Translations under genes and position numbers: made by a program
The notes under the pieces: generated by a model
Told to the model about the DNA's origin: nothing
Seen by the model: the letters and a program-made list of their open reading frames with translations, nothing else
Databases searched by the model: none
Shown: piece by piece, positions 51,111 to 61,100 of the stretch
Layout: each line of letters begins with the position of its first letter
Numbering within the stretch: the first letter of the stretch is position 1
Source of the DNA: DASXHY01 sp036272195
GTDB lineage: Bacteria; Verrucomicrobiota; Verrucomicrobiia; Limisphaerales; DASXHY01
NCBI GenBank assembly: GCA_036272195.1
Contig: DATAZE010000035.1
Coordinates: forward strand, 62,001-126,000
Direction: 5' to 3'
Length of the DNA stretch: 64,000 bases

Positions 51111-52871
51111 TTAGCGCCAGCGCACCGAATATAAAAATCTTTCACTATTTCTGTCCGCGGCATCATAGCGATCTGAAAAGCAGAGAAAGAGCATTTCGTC
51201 CCGTTGCCGCTGGCGGATGTTTTGCGGTATGACAAAGGTAATTTTCAAACCATCATTCTCCGCCGCAACGTCGCGTAACGGCAGTGTTTGGCCGTCGATT
51301 TGCGCCCGGTAGCTATCGTTACGCGCTGAGACTCCATTGGATGAGCGCCGAGGGCTTAAGTGTAATTCAATAAACTCCGGCCGATCGACTGCCAGGCTCA
51401 GGACATTAAAAGCAATTCCCCCATCAGCGTCCCAGCCGTAGCCGTTGCCGACGATGCCGGTTTTGGCTGGAGAGTTGTCGGTGGTATATGTACCATTGAA
51501 ATCTCTTAAGGCCGTTCCTTGCGCGCGGGGTAAGGCGAGTCGAATGGGCGAACGATCTTGTTGCGCGGTCAATGGCACCTTGGCCGAAATGATTTCATAA
51601 ACCAACCACGCGACCAGCAGCGGGCCCGCAAATTTAAGCCATCGATTCGGCAGCAGTAACCAAACCAGCAAACCAAAGCCGGTGAAGGCCGGCGCAAAAT
51701 CAAAAAGATATCGCGAAGCGACGGCGGGATAGTAGAGATAAAACCATCCTAATGCGAGGGTCGAAAATCCCGACCATATCAGGAGGGCTGAAATCAAGAC
51801 GGATTGGGGTTGTTGCCAGAACGCAATTTGCCTGCGGTGCTGCTTCAACCAGAGCAACGTCATTGCAATGGCGATGACTATCAAGATGACGTAGCTCAAA
51901 TCAAACGCCGATAAGTCCAACCTGCGCCAGCGAATAACGGGTGATTGCCCGATAAACAAGTTTTCGGAAAAGGCGAATGCTCCCTGAGGATTGACCAGGA
52001 AAAGCAGGCCGAAGAGCTCCTTGGCGGCTTGAAACAGAGAAGCGTCCCGGCTCGGATTTCCGAAACGGGTGAAGTAAATCATGTTGCCGGTGGTAACGGT
52101 CAGATGATGTCCGAATTCAGTTGGCGAGCCGAAGCGAGCCGCATTTGTCCAGGCCAGCAGCACAATGCTGACGAGCCATAAGGAAGATCCCAAAATCAGT
52201 TCGGTGATTTTGTGCCGGCGTTGCCAGGCCACCAGTGAGGCGATCAAAATCGCTCCGACTCCATAGACGGCGTGGGTTGGCCGTACCCAAATGGCAAATG
52301 AACTGAGGGCGCAGCACAGGAAATAATCCGTCCGTGAATTGAAAATTGCCGCACGAATCAGAGAAATTAAAATGGCCAGCGACAGGATCACGGAATAAAG
52401 AATCGTTTCTTCAAAGACGAGTTGATCCGCCCGGGCCAGCGTCCATAGCGCCGGGCAAAGCTCAACCATCCAAATGATGGCTAATCCAATCGTTCGCTGT
52501 CCTTGGCGAATTAGTTTTAAACCGGTCGCAGCGGAGTAGAAGGCTAATAGCGCAAAGGCAAAGCCCAAGGCGATGCGATCGGGGAACGGCTGATTATCAA
52601 ACAGGCGCCATATCGCTTCAAATGGCAGCAGCCAGAGTCCAATACCCAAACCCCACACATGCTGCACGTGACCATCATGCCACACCAAGCCGGGTTGGAG
52701 TGCATCAAGGGAGTCCGCCAGGCTGAATTTTCCGTGGAGCAACGCCTCGGCCTGGTAACGATGATAAGGAGATTGTTCGTACGGGCGGATGCCATCGAGC
52801 GAGAGCATAATGGCGCCGTACACCAACGAATAAAGCACCAGCCAAACGCTGAGTTTTCCCGGGCGTTTCAT
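51111..52871 (-). CDS. Multi-pass membrane protein, GT-C-like
   Basis: The 586-residue protein has about 11 hydrophobic segments and starts KLSVWLVLYSLVYGAIMLSL. The early loop RPYEQSPYHRYQAEALLHGKF is followed by LPFEAIWRLF. The layout is that of a GT-C glycosyltransferase or polysaccharide-processing membrane protein of the PMT/ArnT/O-antigen kind, but the diagnostic DxD/ExD is not clear. A C-terminal soluble domain of about 130 residues carries LRDFNGTYTTDN and FIELHLSPRRSSNG, probably a beta domain. It is the last gene of a leftward operon; its start overlaps the flavoprotein's stop codon as ATGA. Confidence 0.65.
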   Translation of the reverse strand: MKRPGKLSVWLVLYSLVYGAIMLSLDGIRPYEQSPYHRYQAEALLHGKFSLADSLDALQPGLVWHDGHVQHVWGLGIGLWLLPFEAIWRLFDNQPFPDRIALGFAFALLAFYSAATGLKLIRQGQRTIGLAIIWMVELCPALWTLARADQLVFEETILYSVILSLAILISLIRAAIFNSRTDYFLCCALSSFAIWVRPTHAVYGVGAILIASLVAWQRRHKITELILGSSLWLVSIVLLAWTNAARFGSPTEFGHHLTVTTGNMIYFTRFGNPSRDASLFQAAKELFGLLFLVNPQGAFAFSENLFIGQSPVIRWRRLDLSAFDLSYVILIVIAIAMTLLWLKQHRRQIAFWQQPQSVLISALLIWSGFSTLALGWFYLYYPAVASRYLFDFAPAFTGFGLLVWLLLPNRWLKFAGPLLVAWLVYEIISAKVPLTAQQDRSPIRLALPRAQGTALRDFNGTYTTDNSPAKTGIVGNGYGWDADGGIAFNVLSLAVDRPEFIELHLSPRRSSNGVSARNDSYRAQIDGQTLPLRDVAAENDGLKITFVIPQNIRQRQRDEMLFLCFSDRYDAADRNSERFLYSVRWR

Positions 52872-54331
52872 TTCGGCATTGATAGCGGCAACGGAACCTG
52901 TCGCCCCTTTTCCTCCGTGATTTCCTCCTGGTATTCGGCGTCGCCATTGACCTGCCAGACGTTGTTTCGATCACCGCTCAGATTGCGGGCGGCCAGCAAG
53001 CCGGTCAGGATGGAGTGATCCTGGTTGTTGTATTTGTGCATGCCATTCCTGCCCACCGCCTGCAGGTTCTCCAACGGCGCGAGGGCTTTTCGAATGGTGT
53101 CCACATTGTTCCGGTAATGCGCATCATAGACCGGATAGGCCTTCTCCACCCGCACAACGCATCCGTCGACCACTTCGGCAGCTTTGGCCAGGCCCAATTG
53201 TTCCAACTCGCGTTTCGCCAGTTGTAGAATTCCGGCATCGTCTGTGTCCCATAAGCCATCGTGTTTGTTGCAAAAGTATTCCAATTCCAGGCAACTCGCC
53301 CCAGGGCGAGCAGTCATTTCGCCGCCCCAATTGTTGTAATTCTGAATGCGCCCAACTTTAACCGAGGAGTCGTGAACATAAATCCATGTGTCGGGAAACA
53401 GATCGGGCCGGTCCACGATTATGGCCACGAGGATGAAGTCGCGATATTGTAATTGGCGGGCTGCTTCGCGTGCTTCCGTGGGGAGCGGCGGTTCCACATT
53501 CAACACGCAATCGCGCAGCGGCATGGAAACGATGACGGAATCAGCCGTCCAGCGCTCCTTGAGCCCATCGGTTTGCAGCGTGTGCACCGCCGTGATGCGA
53601 TTCCCGTCACGCTCCAACCGCACGACGGTTTTATCCAGGAGCACGCGCCCGCCTAACTTCAAAATTTCGTCGCGGGTTTTTTCCCAAAGCATGCCGGCTC
53701 CGTGGCGGGGGTATTGAAACTCGTCGATCAGTGTCTTGATTGTTTCCTGGTTGGAAGAATGAAATCCCAGCGCGGCGAGGATTGCTTTTTTCAGGGAAAG
53801 CCCCTTGATGCGCTGGCTGGCCCAGTCAGCGCTGATTTCGTTGCAAGGCATCCCCCAGACTTTTTCGGTGTAAGTTTTGAAGAAGATGCGGTAGAGCCGT
53901 TCGCCGAACCGATTGATGACCCAATCCTCAAATGAAAGTTCGAGCCGTCTGGGGAACATTTGCCGCCACAGATAGCTCAGCACGCAGGCAGTGCTCGTGA
54001 ACAATCCCAAGCCGAACAAGGCGTCCTTGGCCAGCAAGGGATAATGAAAGAACCGCTGACGGTAGAGGATGCGGCTAAGACGTTTGACGGGAACAAAATC
54101 TCCGGGTAGCCGTCGATTCCACCATTGAGTGATCTCCGGGTTCTTGCTGAAAAAACGATGCCCGCCAATATCAAACCGGAACCCCTTGTAATTCAAAGTG
54201 CGGGACAAACCTCCCACATATTGTGAATCACTTTCCAAAACGGTCACCGAGTGACCTGCGGTGGCCAGTTCCAGGGCGGCCGCCAATCCCGCCGGTCCAG
54301 CTCCCACGACAATTACCGTGCGCTTATTCAT
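52868..54331 (-). CDS. UDP-galactopyranose-mutase-like / FAD-dependent amine-oxidase-fold protein
   Basis: The 487-residue protein begins with the FAD motif VIVVGAGPAGLAAALELATA (from about residue 6) and VTVLESDSQYVGGLSRT. It has GGHRFFSKNPE, YTEKVWGMPCNEISADWASQ and GRNGMHKYNNQDHSI in the C-terminal part. Such proteins are annotated as Glf/UGM-like or amine-oxidase-like flavoproteins; they may make a furanose or a modified sugar for a surface polysaccharide. The start is the ATG at 54331. It overlaps the small upstream gene by eight bases and the downstream gene by four, so the three are one operon. Confidence 0.82.
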   Translation of the reverse strand: MNKRTVIVVGAGPAGLAAALELATAGHSVTVLESDSQYVGGLSRTLNYKGFRFDIGGHRFFSKNPEITQWWNRRLPGDFVPVKRLSRILYRQRFFHYPLLAKDALFGLGLFTSTACVLSYLWRQMFPRRLELSFEDWVINRFGERLYRIFFKTYTEKVWGMPCNEISADWASQRIKGLSLKKAILAALGFHSSNQETIKTLIDEFQYPRHGAGMLWEKTRDEILKLGGRVLLDKTVVRLERDGNRITAVHTLQTDGLKERWTADSVIVSMPLRDCVLNVEPPLPTEAREAARQLQYRDFILVAIIVDRPDLFPDTWIYVHDSSVKVGRIQNYNNWGGEMTARPGASCLELEYFCNKHDGLWDTDDAGILQLAKRELEQLGLAKAAEVVDGCVVRVEKAYPVYDAHYRNNVDTIRKALAPLENLQAVGRNGMHKYNNQDHSILTGLLAARNLSGDRNNVWQVNGDAEYQEEITEEKGRQVPLPLSMPK

Positions 54332-54617
54332 TTTTCCACCCCGAAGCCCGATGACCCTTCCAGGCCAAACCGCCGCCCGCAACCAAAACCAATAGCACGA
54401 GGCTAATTTGTATCGGTGACGGCCTTTGCATGGGCACGCCGCGTGTTCCTTCCGACCCGTCAGATTCGTGTTCTGCCACGGAATCCGCTTCGGACCCGAG
54501 GGTTGATTCCTGGACAAGATTGGATTCAGTCGCGGCCAGGGATCTTTGAGGAACGATAAAATAGCATCCTGCCAATAGAGAAACGCCAATGATTATTTTT
54601 TTAAAAATTAATTTCAC
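54324..54617 (-). CDS. Small exported/membrane protein, operon leader
   Basis: The 97-residue product starts at a GTG (54617): KLIFKKIIIGVSLLAGCYFI is a signal-like segment, then a Ser/Glu-rich stretch (AATESNLVQESTLGSEADSV), then a second hydrophobic segment (ISLVLLVLVAGGGLAW) and a basic end. It overlaps the flavoprotein start by eight bases and the preceding frame by four. Its function is unknown. Confidence 0.6.
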   Translation of the reverse strand: MKLIFKKIIIGVSLLAGCYFIVPQRSLAATESNLVQESTLGSEADSVAEHESDGSEGTRGVPMQRPSPIQISLVLLVLVAGGGLAWKGHRASGWKNE

Positions 54618-54985
54618 GAAATGCGTTCCCTCTCAACCGGTAACTTCTGGTCGGTCGTCGCGGGTGTTAGTTCAGAAACCCCATGACTGTACGTGGCTAG
54701 ACGACTACGATGCGATTGCGTCTCAGTTGGTTCTGTAATGATCGTGCACGTTAAAGCAGGCTTCTGTTGATGTATTAATTGATTGACTAGGAATAGATAC
54801 CCTGTGGCCAACCCGTTCGCCGAATTAAAGACCGTGGTGTTCCAAGATGTCATGACCGCCCCATAGATATTCAGAATGCCTGGTTCATATCCCCGCACCT
54901 GAGTAAGTTTTACAACCGAAAATTTGCGAGACAAGCTTTTTGTCTTGACGGAGTGACATTTGTTCTCCATGCTCTGCACACGCAT
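54614..54985 (-). CDS. Possible small protein upstream of the operon
   Basis: A 123-residue frame from 54985 overlaps the next gene as GTGA. It has no recognised domain and its residue composition is unremarkable; an internal Met at 54970 could also be the start. I keep it at low confidence because of the overlap only. The 196 bases between it and the giant gene at 55182 are divergent promoter space without a clear motif. Confidence 0.3.
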   Translation of the reverse strand: MRVQSMENKCHSVKTKSLSRKFSVVKLTQVRGYEPGILNIYGAVMTSWNTTVFNSANGLATGYLFLVNQLIHQQKPALTCTIITEPTETQSHRSRLATYSHGVSELTPATTDQKLPVERERIS

Positions 54986-55181
54986 CGCGAGATGTCTATC
55001 GTGGGGATAGACTTCGGGTAACAGTTATGTGGCAACATGACATTAGGTACGGGCTGTGGAATGGAATCGTGGCAATGGGCATGGGTTTTAATACCTGGGC
55101 GATTAGCGTTCTTCAATTGGTTCACGGATTTTTGCGAGACTTAGGGTTTATCTTCGGGGCACATCTTTCTCCTACAAATTT

Positions 55182-58100
55182 ATGAAAACATCGGCTCTCT
55201 TCCTGGGGTTGCTAGCTTTGTCTGCAGCCGTTACGACCAGCGCTCAGACTGCTGGGACAGCGATGCAAAGTGCGGGAATTGCCCCGTATGCGGTGGCTGA
55301 AAAAGGGCCTAATTACCGGGTTTGGCAGTCCTCTGGCCGAAAGGGTTACACGGAACTGGCGCCCGGTATGAATTACCAGCATAACGGCCAGTGGCTCGAA
55401 TCGAAGGAGACTATAGTTCCGATGCAGACCGGGGGGGCAGCTGCCGTCGAGGGCCAGCATCAGGTTTATTTTCCGTATGATATCGGTAATGGTGCCATTT
55501 CACTCTACACACCATCTAATCAAAGGATGGATAGTCGCCCCCTGGGAATTAGTTACAGTGATAAAACAAATACTGTCTTGATTGCGGGGATTGCTAATTC
55601 CACCGGACAAATTCTGCCGTCCGGCAACAAGGTCCTTTATCCTCAAGCTTTTACGGGTATAGGTGCGGACTTGCTTTGTATTTATCACAAGGATAGCTAT
55701 GAATCGGATGTTGTCTTTCATCAACGGCCTCCTTCTCCCGCGGAATTCGGATTGGATCCGACCAACGCCTGGTTGCAAATCTGGACAGAATTTTATTCGA
55801 GCAATAGTCCCCAAGTATCTTATGACCCGGGAGCTGTAACGAACTTGAGTGACCCCTATCTGGAATTTGGCGGCATGCGCATGGTTCACGGACGGGCGTT
55901 CATGTTGTTGCAAACCAATATGACTTTGTCGGATGATCTTCCGGGGTTCAGAGTCAAGAAAACGTGGGTACGATCGGGTGATCGCCGTTTTCTGCTGGAG
56001 GAAGTGCCATACGCCCTCGTGCAGGACGCTTTGGAGAATTTGCCGCCGCCGTCGCCCTCTAGCGCGGTCAATCCCGGTCATCGCCAAACTCATGGAAACG
56101 GCGAACTGGCATGGTTGCCCCCGCGCCGGCCGGTAGTGGCTGAGACCAACGTGATGCAGATTGCCGTCGAGACGCCGCGTAAAAACCCTGAATTTGTAAT
56201 GGATTATTTGATGCTCAACTCCGCACAGGTTAGTTACGTGTTTCACGGCGACACCACCTATCTCATTTCCGGTTCAGTATACCTGAATGGCACCTCGATC
56301 TTCGAAGGCGGCACGGTGATAAAATATACCAACTTCGCGACCATCTATAACGGCGGCAGTCTAATCTGGCAGGGGGACGCCTATCATCCGATTGTGTTTA
56401 CCTCAATGCATGATGATACTGTCGGACAGAAGATTACCGGCAGCACCGGCACTCCAGTGACCCTGGCCAATACCTATCTCTATAATCAAAACTATAGCGT
56501 CGGCATGGAGATGAAATATGTCCGATTCAAATATGCAGGGATCGGCATTCAATCTTATACGTGGCTCGCGCTCTGGCACAGTCAATTCATCAAATGTTCC
56601 CAAGCCCTGCGTCCCATGGCCTATTTCGACATTAATGGTACTTCGTCCGGTGGCTATTTGACACCCTACTGGGGCGTGGCGCTCTTTAATGACTTGTTTT
56701 CCGGTTGTGGCACGGCGGTAAACCTTGATGACGGCGCCACGGCGAATTATTTGACGGCTTACCCGCCTCAGGGAGTGGACTTGTATTTCACCGCTCAGAA
56801 TGTCACCTCGGATCAAACGACCAATTTCTTGAGCCTCGCGCCGCCCACTTCCAGTGGCGGCTGTTGTGGCGGTTGCGGCGGCTGCGGCGGCTGCTTTGGG
56901 GGGTATAGTTGTTTTAGTTTCGGTTGTTGTGGAGGAAGTATCTATTACCCTGTTTTTATTTCATCTCACTCGCATGCTTATTTAACCAACTGCATGTTCA
57001 CCACAGTCACTCAAAGCGTCCAAACTTCGCTGATTAACACCATAGGCGCCGGGTCCGGCGTGCGCGGTTACAATAATTCCGTCATTTATCCATACGCCAG
57101 TCCGAATTACGGTTGTGGATTCGGCGCGGACTACCAGATTTCCACCAGCCCCTATCAGTCCACGGTGGCGGGTAATTACTATTTGTCGGCAGCCAGTGGA
57201 TACAAGAACATCGGGAGCAACTCGGTGCGCACAAACCTGCTGTCGGATTTGCAAAAGAAAACGACGGATGCACCCAATGCCTCGTATGCTTCCAATATCT
57301 GGTCAGGGGTCAATTACCTGCTGCAACCAACGGTCTCGCGTGACACGAATACTCTGGATGTCGGCTATCATTATGACCCAATCGACTACCTGTTTTGTGA
57401 CCTTTATCTGACCAATTCTTCAGTCGTGATCAGCAATGGAACGGTGGTTGGCTTTGGTAATGACGTCGGCATTATTCCACTGGGAGGTTCGCAACTGATT
57501 TCCCAGGGCGCTCCGGACCAGCGAAATTATTTTGTTCATTACAATTCGGTGCAGGAACAAAGCGTGAATTGGGGAAGTTATGGCGTTGCGGACGCCCAAG
57601 CGATCAGTCCCTATCATCCGGATGGCAACACCGCCCCAACTGTGAGCTTGCGACTGAGCACGATCGTGGCTCCGAACGGTGCGACCAACGTGATTTATCA
57701 GCCGGGCGGCAGCTATAGCGCGGGCGTTTGGTCCTTGCAGGACAGCGAAATTTACGGCTCCGGCGGCCAACTGAATATTTCAATTCCTTCCGGCGGCAGC
57801 GCTGCTCTGAAAAATAATTTGTTCAAGTATTGCAACATGCAGGTGGTGGGTACCGGCGCCCTGTCAACCTGGAACAACCTTTTCACGTCGGTTTACAGTA
57901 ATGCGCTCTACCAAATATCGTTTACCAACAATGGCGCTGCCACGTGGACCAATTTTGACAACGCGTTTGATCGTGTGTCCGTGAACCTTACCGGTGTTTA
58001 TAGCAATAGCGCTTACTTGAATCAAGCGGTGGTGAAGTCGACCAAGCAAGGCAGTGACATAACCACGAACCTGACCTGGATTTCCGGCCCGTTGGGAGGG

Positions 58101-61100
58101 TATTACCAAGCTTCTACTTCGCCACTTGTAAACCGGGGCAGCCGGACGGCAGATAAGGCCGGATTGTATCATTATACGATTACGACCAATCTAGTGAGCG
58201 GATTGGAAATCAAGGAGACTAATTCCGTGGTAGACATTGGTTACCATTATGTCGCGGTGACTAACAGTGGCGCTCCAATTGACACGGATGGCGACGGGCT
58301 GCCGGACTATTACGAAGATGTCAACGGCAATGGCGTTTATGACGGAGGCGATACGGCCAACTGGACCAATGCCTCCACGGACGGCAGCGGAATGAGCGAC
58401 GGTTGGGAATTGAGGTATTTCGGACACACCGGGGTGGATGCCAATGCGGATTATGATTACGATGGCAATAGTAACTTGCATGAGTTTCAAGCCGGCACGG
58501 ACCCGACGAATTCCGCCAGCATCACACAAATTCAACTGGGCGGATGGCCGTTTGACAACACCAACACGTGGGTAGGGTCAAGCAATCAAATTCCGTTGGT
58601 GGCAAATAACGTATTTGGGGTCTCGAGTTGGGATTCAAATGCAGTTCATATCAATTTTGCGAATGCGACCTTGAAATATCGGGACGCCGAAACGAATGGA
58701 AACGCCAACATCAATCTGCGGAGCGGCACGCTTGCGGTCTGGTTCAAGCCCGACTGGACTAGCGCGAGCCTGGGTGGCAGCGGCCCGGGTTCGGCTGGCC
58801 GCTTGATTGAAATGGGGACTTACAATCCCGCGTTCACCAATGGCTGGTGGGCGTTGTATTTGAAGGCAGACGGCAACCAGGTCATTTTTGGTTCTTCCAC
58901 AAATGGATCTGGCCGCACCAATTTGGTGGCGACCGCTGCGTTCTCGAATCAATGGAGTCAGTTGGTGCTGACCTATACGCCTACCAACAGCAGTCTCTAT
59001 CTAAATGGCCAAGTGGTGACCAACGGACTTGCTTCGACCTATTTTCCCAGTTTGACGGAACGGACCAACGGGTTTCGAATCGGTAGCGACGCCGCGGGAA
59101 CGAACGAGGCGAAGGGATTGTTTGAGGATCTGCAGACGTTTAACTATCCGTTGAGCGCCGCAATGATCGCCAGCAATTATCAGGCGATGCTGCAACAGGA
59201 TAAAAACGGCAACGGCCTGCCGGATATGTGGGAAATGAACAATTTTGGCCACGTGGGAGTGGATCCATTTGGAGACCCGGATGGAGACGACATCAGCAAT
59301 CTGCAAGAATACCAGAATGGCACCAATCCCAATCAATTTGATCCTGCGAAATTGGGATGGTGGCATTTTGATAATGCGCCGATCTGGTCTGATGTATCGG
59401 GGCTGTTGCCTTCAACGGCAACCGGAATTTTTTCCGAACCGTCCTGGAGCGGTAACGCCGCTTGGTTGGGCACATCACAAAACAGTGTGTTGGCCTATCC
59501 TTATCAGCGGACCAACGGCTCGGTGGTTGTGGGCTTGCCGGCGGGCAGCATACGGTTCTGGTTTAAACCGGACTGGGACAGCAATGATGGAAATCAAAGC
59601 CAGGGGCCGGGAGACACTTTGCGGTTGTTTGAAATGGGACGGCAAACCACTAATGCAAACTATGGTTGGCTTGGGCTGACCGTTGACCCCCTGGGATCAA
59701 CGCTGACCTTGAGCACGGAAGCCAATGGCATACATACGGACAATGCGGTTTGCCTGGTAAACTTCAATTCCCAGGATTGGTATCAAATTACAGTCACTTA
59801 CAACACCACAAACAGTTATCTCTATGTCAACGGGCAATATGTCATTAGCTGGGCCGGCCTGACCAACTCGGGCCGTTTCACAAATGGCTACACGGCCATA
59901 GCGACTGGCACCGGATTGACGAATCTTCCGAGTCTGGGAGTCTTGCAAGCCGGATTCCATCTAGGAAGCAGCTGGGATGGAGTGCATCAAGCCAATGGCC
60001 GTTTTGAGGAATTGGAGACTTTCAATTATTGCCTCTCGTCCAACAGTATTACCACCAATTACCTGGCCATAATGAGCGCGGACAGTAATGGTGACGGCGT
60101 TCCCGATGTGACTAAGGATGCATTCGGAGCGCGTTATGACACGGCGGACAGTGATTGCGACGGTTTGCCGGACGCCTGGGAGATTGCTCATGGCTTGAAT
60201 CCTAATGATGCCTCGGATGCCAGCATGGAGATGTACCTGGGTTATGCCGGAGGGAGTTCCGTCGTTAATGTGCCCGTAATCAACCAGGTATCTACGGTCT
60301 CACAGACCAACCTGGTTAACATCAGTTTCGTCACCGATGCCGGCAGCATGGCGGGGCAGAGTGTGAACGGCGGGGTCGTGGCGGGATTGCCTGGACATGA
60401 CACCTGGAATTTCTGCGATAGTCATTCGGATTATGTCCACGGCGTCCCGCTGTTGGACTCGGCTGGCAACTCTCTAAACGCCCAATTCTACGGGTACCTC
60501 GGGCCGTGCAATAACTTTTTTACAGCGCTGCCGCCGTATGATATGGGCTGGGACCTTTATCAATATTCCGCCGCAAATCAGACGGATTTTCTCTTTGGGT
60601 ATAACGCCTATGCAAGTCCTTTTGGCTGGTATGGCGAATGGGGGTGGAATTTGTACGGCGATTGGTGGGATTTTTATGGCGCCGTATACTGTTTCCGATG
60701 CCCGGGTTCTCCCTGGAGTTATGTTTGCTACGATGACTTTTGGCGTTTCTATAACTACTACTGGAGCAGAGCCTATGCGCTAAGCTGCACTTATAGTCCA
60801 TGGAACTATTATTTTATTAACAGCTTATACCTTGATCCGTGGTCGCGTCCGAATGGTTATTTTTATTATCTGCCGTGGTATGAGCAGTATCAACTGGTTG
60901 GTGCGGTTAATGGCTCCAGCGCTTACGCTCGTGATTTGGCCATGTATATCGAAGGTGCCGGATTGGGCGGGCACAGTGGCGGTTATGCGCCTTTCGGATG
61001 TGTCAGATGTTATTTGCCGCCATTCAGCAAAGTTCAGCACGACACCAATTCGCTCGACGGAACGGACGGAGCGGTCTGGAGCTGGTCGCCGCAACAGTTA

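Noticed and set aside
57420..60200. Several minus-strand frames of 60-120 codons inside the giant gene
   Set aside because: The forward frame is uninterrupted with clear domains. The reverse frames are Ile/Val/Arg-rich translations of the complement of Asn/Thr-rich repeats.
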